Below are positions 51,042-61,000 of a stretch of 64,000 nt of DNA, piece after piece. Position 1 is the stretch's first letter; the number at the start of each line of letters is the position of its first letter. Made by a program: the position numbers and the translations under genes. The DNA comes from Haematococcus lacustris (lineage: Eukaryota > Chlorophyta > Chlorophyceae > Chlamydomonadales > Haematococcaceae). The stretch is taken from assembly GCA_030144725.1 (NCBI GenBank), contig JASKMD010000015.1, positions 8,481-72,480 on the forward strand, read 5' to 3'. The notes under the pieces are model-generated. The model worked only from the letters and a program-made list of their open reading frames with translations. It ran no database searches and was not told the DNA's origin.

Positions 51042-51809
51042 ATGTGGGTATTACGTCAAATGCAGTCTGTGATAACTTGCAGTTTGGTGTGTGCAAGCAG
51101 GATGGTGCCCCTTCGCGGTAAATCAAATATTGATATCATGGCAGTGCACCTTCGCGGAAGCGGGACAAGGTCAAGGATTCCACATAGTCTGAAGCACCCC
51201 TCCAGCCTTACCATTCTGGACTGCATCTACGTGGCAAGGAGTACCCTGGCCTGGGCTACATTGTAGCCTTGTAGCCTTGTAGCCTACAAGCGAGCCTACA
51301 AGCAGTACCCTGGCCTGGGCTACATTGTAGCCTTGTAGCCTTGTAGCCTTGTAGCCTACATTGTACCCTTGTAGCCTACAAGCGGCTGCGAGACAAGCCA
51401 CCCAAGGGCCAACAGCAGCAGCAGCAGCCTGCTGTGGCACAGTAGTGTGCCCCCCTTTGTTGAGCTATTATCAGGTCACAACCAGCGCATGTTTTTCATG
51501 CCAACTCTACACGATAGCCCTCGCTGTCAGGCAATAGTGTAGGTGGTAGGCACTCATGCACCATGTCTATGTGCGTTGGGTTTACTCCACACAGCCCATT
51601 AACACCAGTATGAGTCGGGCCAGTATTGGTCCCTAGTATATGCTGCTAGGGGCCACTACTGGTCCGGCTTAGAGGAGGCCCTCGTGAGGGACAAGGGGGC
51701 TGCATCTACGTGACGCCAGGCACACTAAAGGGGGAGAAGGATGCCAACTCTGTGATTGTGAGTCTCGAGCCATCTCAGCTCCAGCTAGGTGGCAAGGCTC
51801 GGGACTTAG
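51042..51809 (+). pseudogene. Host exon split by a repeat insertion
   Basis: The plus frame SRIPHSLKHPSSLTILDCIYV is interrupted at 51234. It resumes after 51712 as TPGTLKGEKDANSVIVSLEP then SQLQLGGKARDL, ending at a donor GACTTAG|GTAAGG (51809). Thirteen bases (CTGCATCTACGTG) are duplicated on each side of the insertion. Removing the insert and one copy joins the frame exactly. The protein is not recognised. With the insert in place the exon contains stop codons. Confidence 0.55.
51234..51699 (+). mobile_element. Fanzor-like repeat, 5'-truncated copy A
   Basis: Begins inside the C-terminal coding end (GKEYPGLGY...KRLRDKPP, then a Gln run and PAVAQ-stop), which is expanded by internal TTGTAGCC/CTACAAG repeats. 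It continues through the shared 3' region (51531-51699) ending GACAAGGGGG. The 3' region holds a hairpin: arms 51617-51636 and 51646-51665 with a 9-base loop. It is flanked by 13-bp direct repeats at 51221-51233 and 51700-51712. Confidence 0.7.
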
Positions 51810-52069
51810 GTAAGGCCTAGTAGCAGCTGCCAGGAGTTGAGCAGTAGCCAACCTTCGTCGGGTCATGCTCCTACACTTGGCCTGTTGCTGACCCTGACCT
51901 GACCCAAATGTGACCCAAACCTGACCCTGACCTGACCCTGACCCAAATGTGTGTCATCACTCGTGGATACTCGTGGGCATAAAGCTCTATGTTTTGACAG
52001 TGATATTGGTACACAGCCTTCTCTCGGAGATGTCAGAACGGGGGAAGATTCTTCCTGAAAGAAAGCTAA

Positions 52070-52720
52070 TTAAAACATTATGTCGAGGAGATAGTATGGT
52101 ACGCCCATATCATTATAGTTAGCTCGAATTCCTATAATCGAGCATTGGCAGCTCACCCCACATGCATTTGCATCTGCCATCCTATTATGTAAATCCACAT
52201 AGAACTGCTTTGTCTTGCTTTCCCCCAGGTCGAGAGTGTATACATTTAGCAAGATGGCACCACCATTAGGTTTCAGCAACACCAAGTTCAACAACGGCTG
52301 TCCCAGAGCAGTATGCTTGTGGCGCCAACCATCGGTGCACAACATGACACTAACTTGTTCTACACGGGCAAGAGGGCAAGATTGCAAATGCTGGGCTGGA
52401 ATGGGGTGGGCATGGCTGGGAGAGGGTGGGGCATGGTTGGGAGGGGGTGGGCATGGCTGGGAAGGGGGTGGGCAAGGCTTCACGGAGAAATCAGAAGGGG
52501 GAAAGAAAGCTAATAAAAACATAGGGGTGAGGAGGTATAGAATGTACTGTACTGAACGGAACATTACAATACTGAATGACAGGAATACAGTACTCAATAT
52601 CCTTTTCTCGATCCAAACATATTGCAATATATACCTGTGAACCTCATTCAGAAGCTCGGCTTTGCACAGCTGTAAGGAGTTTGAAGTGGGCACAAGGCAA
52701 GTGATCAGCAGGCTTAACAA
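52070..52720 (-). pseudogene. hAT transposase fragment (DUF659-like)
   Basis: The minus frame contains VSVMLCTDGWRHKHTALGQP, LLNLVLLKPNGGAILLNVYT and KQFYVDLHNRMADANA. This matches the DUF659 layout (DGW, N-F/V, G...L, K...L) found in hAT transposases and holds the first catalytic Asp region. The N-terminal side is repetitive (Pro-rich from GGTGGG repeats) and the C-terminal half is absent. It may belong to the same family as the BED fragments at 1.8 and 3.2 kb. Confidence 0.55.
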
Positions 52721-52873
52721 TTATGTGCTCGTGGCCTGTGTTCAATTTCAACTCTTCTTACTGCTTCCTACTGCACAGCATGTGGCTGGGTGGGTGCTCC
52801 AGACCCAACTTGTGTTGCTCTACAGGAGTGCACCGACAACACGCCAGGCTCAGGTTGGAGTGCCTGTACGGCC

Positions 52874-53055
52874 AGGCACTAGCTCCAGCAAAGTAGGCAA
52901 GCACGCCAGTGACCACATCTCCACACCGACACAGCGCCGCCCCTAGTGAGCGTTGCTCAGCTCAAGGGGTATGGGGGGAGGGAGGCAGCCTGAGTCTGAG
53001 CAGGACCCCGCACTCAATGCTCAGCGGGCCAGGGAGCTGTCAGGCCGCCAAGGGA
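52874..53055 (+). repeat. Dispersed repeat, left copy of an inverted pair
   Basis: About 180 bp matching the reverse complement of 58831-59013 with scattered differences (shared AGTGACCACATCTCCACACC and AGGGAGCTGTCAGGCCGCCA). It contains the stop codon and last ten or so codons of the gene read on the minus strand. Confidence 0.8.
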
Positions 53056-56000
53056 TGTTCAGCCGTGACCATTCCCTGAGCAGTACATGCTTGCTCCAGT
53101 ACAGCTGCTCCAGCTCAGCACCCGGCGCTGCGCTGGCAGCAGCGCCACCCACCAAGGTCGTCGCAACCTGACCATCTAGAGCTTGTATGTGTTCCCACAG
53201 CCACTCCCCAATCGCTGCTTTCTCCCGTGCCACCTCCTCCCACAGCAGGTTGCTCAACTGCTTCACTTGCACCTTGGTGCCCACACGACATTTATCCGCA
53301 AGCCATTGCGGCCCGACAGGGGCCGGCGCCCCGGCTCCACTGGCCGAGCCGTCTGCGGCAGCAGCGGCAGCCTCTGCCTGACGGCTGGCATAGTCCGCAT
53401 GCACTGCACTCAGCTTGGCGTCCACGGCGTCAGCGAGACGGAGCAGCGCACCGCGCATGGCATGTCGCAGCACCACCTTCTCATGCAGTGGCACTCGCAG
53501 CACTTGGGATGCCAGCAGCTGTGAAAGAGCATCATGGACGTGCTTGGCTGTTTGCGCAGCTGCAGCAGCCATGGGTGCAGCACCCTCCTCTGGCTGAGCC
53601 GCCAGCGCCTGTCCTTGGTCAGCGACCTCGCGGGCCAGTCGCGTAACGTCTGCCACACGGCCCGACCAAGCCTCAGGCCAGGTCATAGGTGCAGGAGCAG
53701 CGGGCTCCTGGCCGGGTTTGCCTTTTGCAGAACCGCCTGGCGCCGCAGCCTTCTTGCCCTTGAGTTCCGGCACCGGTACTGGCTCCAATGCGGCGGCCAG
53801 GCCGGCCCGGGCTTCCTTGTAGAGGGCCTCTAGTGCCATGAAGCCGGCAGGCTGGTAGTACAGGGGCGGCCACTCACTGCTGTTCTCACGCTCAAACACC
53901 ACGGCTTGCTCTGCATGGCTCGCATCCAGCACAAAGTCAGGGGCAGGCTGAGGTCTGACATCGGCCAGCAGCCGCTGCACCACGTCCTGCACCTGCTCCA
54001 GCTTTTCTTCCTGCGCCAGCCTGGCTTGCAGGCTGCTGCGCCGCAGCCCTGACACGTCTTCTGGCACTGCCAGCCCCCTGACTGACAGCGCTAGCGGCTG
54101 CCTGCGGTCGCTCAGGGCAGGGGTGGTGGCCAGGCTCCAGGCCTCAGTGAAGCAGCCAGGGTGCTGGGGGGCGAACAGCACGTCAAAGGTGCAGGAGGCC
54201 CCCGGCAGCAGCGTGCCCTCGGTGTGCAGCGCGTGCAGGCAGGGCTGCGGCTGTGGCAGGGGGGAGGGCGGGCCTGCGCTGCTGGCCGGTACCAGGGGCC
54301 GGCCAAAGGGTGGCGGCTCCTCAGCAGCACGCTGCCACTTGTAGGCCACTGCCACTGTGCCCTGCACCAGACAGGGCCGAGGGAAAGAGGTGGGGAGGGG
54401 GAGGGGAGAGTGTGATTAGGGTGAGGAGGGAGGGTTAGTACAGGGAAAGGTGAGGGTGATGTTCAGATATGACCAGGTTCACTCCCCATGAGAGTGCCCC
54501 CGTAGTGGGCTGCGACTGACTGCTGCGCCTGTCCCGCTGCACTCCCCACCTTGTTGGTGAGCGTGAAGGAGGCGGTGTGGGTGTTGTTGACCTGGCAGTG
54601 CAGCAGCAGGTGCTGAGTGCTGACCTCCAGGTGCACGCCTGGCAACACCACTGGCTGTGAGGGGGCAGCTGCTGCGCCTGCTGCCACCTGCTCAGCAGTG
54701 GTGGCCTTAGCCTGGTCCGCTGCCTCCTGGGCCGCTGCTGCTGCCGCCTGCACCTCCCGGTACGCCTGGGTGCAAGCAGGGCAGCCGCAGGTGTGGAGCG
54801 GAGGGCAGGGCAGAGGAGGGGCAGGCGTCAGGTCACAGGTCACAGGGCATTCACACCGAGAGCTTGCATGCACTGGTGGGCACCAGGGTGCCCGCCAGCC
54901 AGCTGACCTGGTATGCCGTGGGGTCAGTGGTGGCCAGGTGCTGCTCCACCTCAGCCAGGCTGATGGGGGGCGCCAGCAGGCGGGCGATGCGCAGCAGGTA
55001 GGACTCGCCGCGCACCGCCAGGCCTGCCAGGTCAGGGGGGTGCGGCTGCTGCCTGCAAGCGCACAGGCCGCAGGGCAGCAGGCTGTGCAGAGAAGGCACA
55101 TGTCCGCCACGCCTCAGTACACTAGCTAAGGCTTGTAGGCTGTAGTATTGTGGCAAAGGTTATTGAGTAAGCAGCACTGGTGTGGAATTGACTTGGTCTG
55201 CTGCCCCTTCTGCTGCAGCTCCCTGCATGCCCCAGCACCTGTGAATGGTGTCAGCGTACTGCTCCAGGCGCTGGCGCAGCACTTCGCTGGCGGTCCAGTC
55301 GCGGCCGCGCCGGGTAAGTGAGCGACCCAGGGTCGCCTCCCCCAGCCCCGTCAGGCTGTGCTGGGTCAACACCTGGAGGGCAGCAGGCACCTGGGTCAGC
55401 ACCAACTCCCTGGAGGAGCCATGCAGAGGCCAGGCAGCAGGGGGGCGGGCCTGGCAGCACGCAGTTGAGGAGGGCGGTCTGCTGGCTGAGCAGGGAAGGC
55501 GGGTGCAGCCAGCAGGTTGCTGTGCAGAGGGCCAATGCCGGACATGAGGTGAGCCTGGTGCTGGGCTGGTTGTGGGGTCCACCTGGGAGGTAGTGGGGCC
55601 GCCTGGAAACAGTGGGTCCAGTGGCCGGCCCACCTGCAGCGCCATGTCCCTGCAGCAAGGCAGGGCAACGGGCAGAAGCAGCAGGCAGGCGAGGTAGGGC
55701 GCTGGCATCAAGTGCAGGGCTGCCAGCCTGCCAGGCAATAGTGTAGGTGGTAGGCACTCATGCACCATGTCCATGTGCGTTGGGTAGACTCCACACAGCC
55801 CATTAACACCAGTATGAGTCGGGCCAGTATTGGTCCCTAGTACATGCTGCTAGGGGCCACTACTGGTCCGGCTCAGAGGAGGCCCTAGTGAGGGACAAGG
55901 GGGCTACCAGGCAGTGCAGCATTTATTTATTTAGAGAATTAGGTATTAGTGCCGGCTGTTTTAGATTTGGGTATTGACAGTTCGGATGACGAATAACGCA

Positions 56001-57695
56001 TCTCCTAGTTGTAGGGGAAGTATGCGCTGATCAAACAGTTATGTGCCTGGCTGTTGGGGCTGCCGGCCCCCAGCACCCCCCCGCACAGAGCACCTATCAG
56101 TGCTGGGTTAGGGCTGGCTTCAGGCCAGTGCTGCTGTAGGCCTCATGCCGTCCTGCGCTGCCAGTGTGCAGCACTGCAGCCCGGGTAGCTTGGCCTATAC
56201 TGAAGGGTGTGCTGCACTGGCGCTCCCTGACTGCTGCCCCACACGTGGCCTCAGGAAGCAATGTCATTCCCAAAGCACCAGCTGGCCCCCCTTCTCCCAT
56301 AATGGCTCCCACTCCCGCTGGTGGACAGGTCAGGCGCAGGGCCTAGCATGTGCTGCCACAGTGCTGGTTGCTGGGCCTGGGCTGCACTGGCTCCAGGCCA
56401 GGCTGGGTGGGGTGCAGGCGCTACCCCCTGCCCAGTGCCAGCAGATGGAACTGAGTCAAGGCGAGGCCATGAGCCTGCTGCTGCTGCCATGCCTAAGGAG
56501 CGACCGGCCAACCTAGAATTCTATTTCTAGGTTTCTAGGCTCAGGAAAAATTTCTAGGTTTCCAGCCGGCCAACCTAGAATTCTATTTCTAGGTTTCTAG
56601 GCTCAGGAAAAATTAATAGGTTTCCGAGCCACCTAGAATTCTATGGGCGTACCCTAGCCATGCCCCTCCCTTGCGGCCTGCTGGCCCTCAACAAGCGCAC
56701 CTGCCACCTGGCTGCTGGCCCATGCCCCGACCGCCAGCTACTGCTGCAAGGGGCGGCCGCTCTCTAATAGTGGAGTACAGGCCGCTGCCGGCTGCTCCCA
56801 CTGGCACCAGGCGCTCCCAGGCCCCACGCAACGACATGTGCCAGGCGTCTGCACACGCAGCAGGGCTCTGGGACACTTGACATGCAGCGAGATGCAGAGG
56901 ACTTCGATGCATTGAGAGCTTAAGAAAATGACGCTCACCACTGCCGCTGAGCTTATCTTCTACTGGCTTGGCCATGTGGAGAGTGTTGAGCAGCTCCATT
57001 CGCTGTCGCCATTCAGGCCCTGTGATCAGCTCAAGATCAGCCTCAGGGCAGGCTAGCAATAGGGGCCATGAGAACAGGGAGCGCAGCTGGGCACATGTGC
57101 CATGAAGCTGGCTTGCACACCTCGCTGCATGGCCAGGTCCTCTGGTAGATGTGCAGTCTGGTTGGCGAGGTCCATGACTGTCTGCTCCCACACTGCTTGC
57201 TGTTGATCATACTTGGAAAGTCTGCGGATTTGGGATGTGTCCTTGACCGTGCTGCTGATGGTTTTGGCTGAGGCAAACAAGTGGGTCTTCCGCCCAATGC
57301 TTCCCAGGACATTCGTCTTGCTGGCTAAGAACACTCCCGCGGGTCTTCTTGCTGTCAGAGTATCCAATTGCGTCCGATACAGCTCTCTGGATGTGAAACA
57401 GGGCACTTTCAGGACATGTCATCCAAGGTGACATACTACATGCTCGCACACCCCGCCTTGCTGCACACCTGACATCTGCAATGTCCTGGTATGAACGTAG
57501 CAAAGCTGCCCCGCCGTTGGGCAAAGTTGAAGCTGCACGCCAGACGTCTTCTGGGAACTGCTCAGGGTCGCGGGCGTCAAGAGATTCAGAATTGGCTACT
57601 TCCTGGCTACTTCGCGACTGTTCAGACTGGTCCTGCTCTGCAAAGTAGTCACTGGCGTCTCCGAGGATAGCCCAGGCTCGCTTCTTTTGCGCCAT
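53021..57695 (-). CDS. MYCBP-associated protein-like (ciliary) protein
   Basis: Minus-strand multi-exon gene starting MAQKKRAWAILGDASDYFAE (57695 to about 57452). Next exon: ELYRTQLDTLTARRPAGVFL...LSKYDQQQAVWEQTV (about 57385-57140), then EWRQRMELLNTLHMAKPVED (about 57050-56935). Exons about 55670-55200 hold LVLTQVPAALQVLTQHSLTG and RQRLEQYADTIHRCWG; about 55060-54910 holds LLAPPISLAEVEQHLATTDP. About 54770-54550 holds VHLEVSTQHLLLHCQVNNTH. The last exon (54367-53021) has an ASH/PapD-like fold (GASCTFDVLFAPQHPGCFTE) and a helical tail. The layout resembles MYCBPAP, found in the central apparatus of motile cilia. The identification is by pattern memory. Exon boundaries are approximate. The final codons lie in a dispersed repeat, so the native C-terminus may be lost. 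Confidence 0.65.
55733..55903 (+). mobile_element. Fanzor-like repeat, 3'-end copy B
   Basis: About 170 bp of the shared 3' region only, ending GACAAGGGGG, with the same hairpin. Its flanks, CTGCCAGGCA (55728-55737) and CTACCAGGCA (55904-55913), could be a 10-bp target duplication with one mismatch. Lies in an intron of the MYCBPAP-like gene. Confidence 0.7.
55942..56036 (+). mobile_element. Fanzor-like repeat, 5'-leader fragment
   Basis: Resembles the leader directly upstream of the ATG in copy C (62529-62620): shared ATAACGCATCTCCTAGT and TATGCGCTGATCAA. It follows copy B by 38 bp, so the 3' end precedes the 5' end here. Confidence 0.6.
56506..56645. repeat. Tandem 62-bp repeat, AT-rich
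   Basis: Two copies plus a partial third of a unit beginning CCGGCCAACCTAGAATTCTA and containing TTCTAGGTTTCTAGGCTCAG. Internal CCTAGAA/TTCTAGG inverted pairs can form hairpins. Lies in an intron of the MYCBPAP-like gene. Confidence 0.85.
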
Positions 57696-58042
57696 GTATC
57701 AGGCCGGGCACATGTCACGGTGCATGTCTGACTAGCGGTATGGGGGTAGCGATACGGGGCGCATGAGCGGGTCACTGCGGCTCTCCTCGCGCAAGGCCAG
57801 CTTGGCAACGACCCCAACTGCAAAGGCCTCCGTGTGCATCGAAGCACATTCAAGCTCAAAGGAAAGTATCCAGACGGTGCGCACAGCCACTGTTCCTATA
57901 TGGGGAGGGGGGCAGGCCAGGGAGGCGGCATAGGAGTCAAAGCTATCTTCTAGAGCAATAGGGCTAGGGTGTGTCGGTGCCATCTGCCTGCCTGAGAAGT
58001 CGAGACAGCAGCTGGCTGACGTACAGGCGGTTGTGCCACATG

Positions 58043-61000
58043 TCACAAGTCGTCGTGCTGCTGCAGGGGCGATATTGCCTGAGGTGTGGGCCTGGGCGAC
58101 AGGTCGGCGTGCCCCACCCTCTGCTGGGAAGCAACCAGGGTGTCAACCGCCAAGCCAGGCTGTAGCTGGGGGCCGCTCCTGCCCTCGGGCTGTAGGCCAG
58201 GCGCTAGGTGCTGGTGCTGCTGCAGGTAGGCCAGAGCCAGGGTGGCGTGCCAGGCCGACCCCAGAGCCAGCTGAGATTCGTCCATCTGCGTTCACCAGTC
58301 ACATGGCAGCTGACAGCAGCAGCAGTGGCAGGAGCAGCAGTGGCAGCAGCAGCAGTGGCGACAGCAGCGGTGGCAGAGGTGCAGGGCCACAAGGCACTCC
58401 CTGGCCAGGCGCTGGCAGCCAGTGTGCTGGGTGCCGGGCATAGCGGCATTGCCTCCCCCTTCAGCCTCACCACCTGGCCCACACCCAGCAAGGGCGCCCT
58501 GCAGAGGCGCCTGCAGGTGACTGGGCAGCCCGCCTAGCGTGGCCCCAGTGCTTCAGCCCAACCCCTCTGATTGCGTGCCAGCAGCAGGCAGGGAGGGAGC
58601 CAGGCATGCTGGGACAGGGCTGTGGGCAAGTGGAGTAGGGGAGGGGCAGCATGCAGCCTGGGCGTCACCTGGAAGTGTGGGTTGTGTAGGGAGACGTCAG
58701 TGCCCAGCGCCGCGTCACCAATGCCCAGCCAGGTCATGACGGAGGGCACCTGGGCAGCACACAGCCACCAGCACACAGCACACCCAGCACACACTGGTGG
58801 AGGGAGCTGACGCTCAAGGCGCCTCCCACACCCCTTGGCGGCCTGACAGCTCCCTGCCCGCTGAGCGTTGAGTGCGAGGTTCTGATCAGACTCAGGCCGC
58901 CTCCCTCCCCACACCCCCGTGAACTGAGCAATGCTCACTAGGAGCGGCGCTGTGTTGGTGTGGAGATGTGGTCACTTGCGTGCCTGCCTACCTTGCTGGA
59001 GCTAGTGCCTGACCCTGAAGTGACTTCTCAGCTCACTGAGCCATGCTGTGGTGGGGGTAACGTCCACCGCTGCCTACTGCCCTGATCTGTTGCCTGGCCC
59101 CAAGGAAGCAAGGGAGGGTGCATGGCATGCCCAGACCACTGATGTTGACCTTCGCGGCATAGAAGGCAAAGTCCTCGGCTGCCATGGACGGCTCAGCGAG
59201 GTCCTCGGCGCCGACATCGCCCCACTCCTGCGCGTCGCCCATGGCTCGGCTGGCGGCGCCGAGGCTGGCTGCGACCGCCAGGGCCTGTGCGGAGTGCAGG
59301 CACAGCACGGCCACAGCCTCAGGAGCCCGCGAAGAGTGCGTGCCCCAGGTGGTTTATCATCGCATGGGACCGCGCGCTGTCCAGTCACGCGAGCAAAGTG
59401 CTTGCCGGGTTACACGGCCGCACTTACCAGGTCCGCCATCCCCGCATCGTTGACGGTGGGCGGGTAAGGCGTCGCGGACCACTGCAAGTCAGTGATGCTG
59501 CAGCCATAGGTCGCCGCAGTCAGGTTGGCCACTTCCGCTACGCGCCGCCTCAACCGCTCAAACGTGGCCAGACTGAGCGCACGTATAGTCCCCTGCTCGC
59601 ATGAGGACTATTAGCCACGCAGCTTTACAGCAGCTGGCATGGCAGCATCAATATGTCAAATGTAAAATGGGGCCCCCAGACCACAAGGAAATCACCTGGC
59701 AGGCCTCGGCTCCTATCCCTGCCCTATCCTCAATCTGCCCCTGCCTGCCCCTGCCCACCCCTGCCTGCCCCTGCCCACCCCTGCCTGCCCCTGCCCACCC
59801 CTGCCCACCCCTGCCTGCCCCTGCCTGCCCCTGCCCACCCCTGCCCACCCCTGCCCACCCCTGCCTGCCCCTGCCCACCCCTGCCCACCCCTGCCTGCCC
59901 CTGCCCACCCCTGCCTGCCCCTGCCCTATCCCCTGCCTGCCCCTGCCCTATCCCCTGCCTGCCCCTGACCACCCCTGCCTGCCCCTGCCTGCCCCTGCCC
60001 TATCCCCTGCCTGCCCCTGCCCTGGCCAGCTCTCTTGCCTGCAGCTCCACTGAGTCCGGGATGACGTTGGCGGCACCGGGCCCTGTGTTCAGCCGGCTGA
60101 CAGAGATGACGGCGCCGTCAGTGGGGGCTGTCTCCCGGCTCACCACCGGCTGCAGCGCCAGCACCACAGCCGCAGCCGCCACCTGCGCCACACAACCAGC
60201 AGCACCTCATCAGGCCGCTGTGTGTGTGAGAGGGGGGGGGGGGCAGGAGGAGGTGAGGGGCAGGTTGCTGCCGGGGGGGCAGCAGGGGTGAAGGGGCAGG
60301 GCAGCCAGGGGGGAGGGGAGGTGCAAGGTGAAGGGGGGGGAGGGGCAGGGGCCAGATCTGAACCCAGCCAGGTCCAGCAGGCAGCAGAGCCATGCAGGCA
60401 GAGCCATGGCCCTGCCTGGCCCCACCCCGCGTCCTCCACCCTGCCGCGCCTACCCGCATGGTCCTGCCCGCCTGCCCTGCAGCCCTGCAGCCGCCCTCTC
60501 ACCACTGGGTCTACCGCCAGGTGTGGCATGGCAGCGTGACCGCCCTGACCCTGCACCTGCAGCCACCACACAGCCACACCAGGCATGCCCGCAGCGTCCC
60601 AGCAGCAGCAGCAGCTATGATGGTTTTGCCTGTGGGTCAGCAGGCGGGGAAGGCAGTCTCCCTTGCCCTTGCCGCCAGCCAGGTCTCACACCAGGAGGGA
60701 CACAGGGGCCGCCAGCCCTGGTACCTGTGTGAGACTGGGCCTTGCCCTGCCCTGCCCTGCACTGAGCAGGCTGCGCAGCTCAGCGCTCGCACCGCACCCC
60801 ACCAACCAGCACTAGGCCGGCCTGCCCCCTGCACTCAGGGGTTAGCTAACTACCTAGAATGGGTAACCCTAACCGCCCCCTGCACACACCAAGCAGTCCA
60901 GCCGGCAGCCTATCCTGGCCCCAGCAGCCTGACCTTGAGCGCAAAGCGGTCGGAGGCGGCCATGATGACGCCCCGGCGGCTGCCCAGCCGGCCCCTGCTC

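Noticed and set aside
51042..51240. Snurportin-like cap-binding domain (TILDCIYV)
   Set aside because: Only a few residues match, and the sequence after the insertion does not continue the similarity.
59601..60291. Pro-rich plus-strand ORFs
   Set aside because: They translate the CCCCTGCC minisatellite within an M20D intron and antisense to M20D exons.
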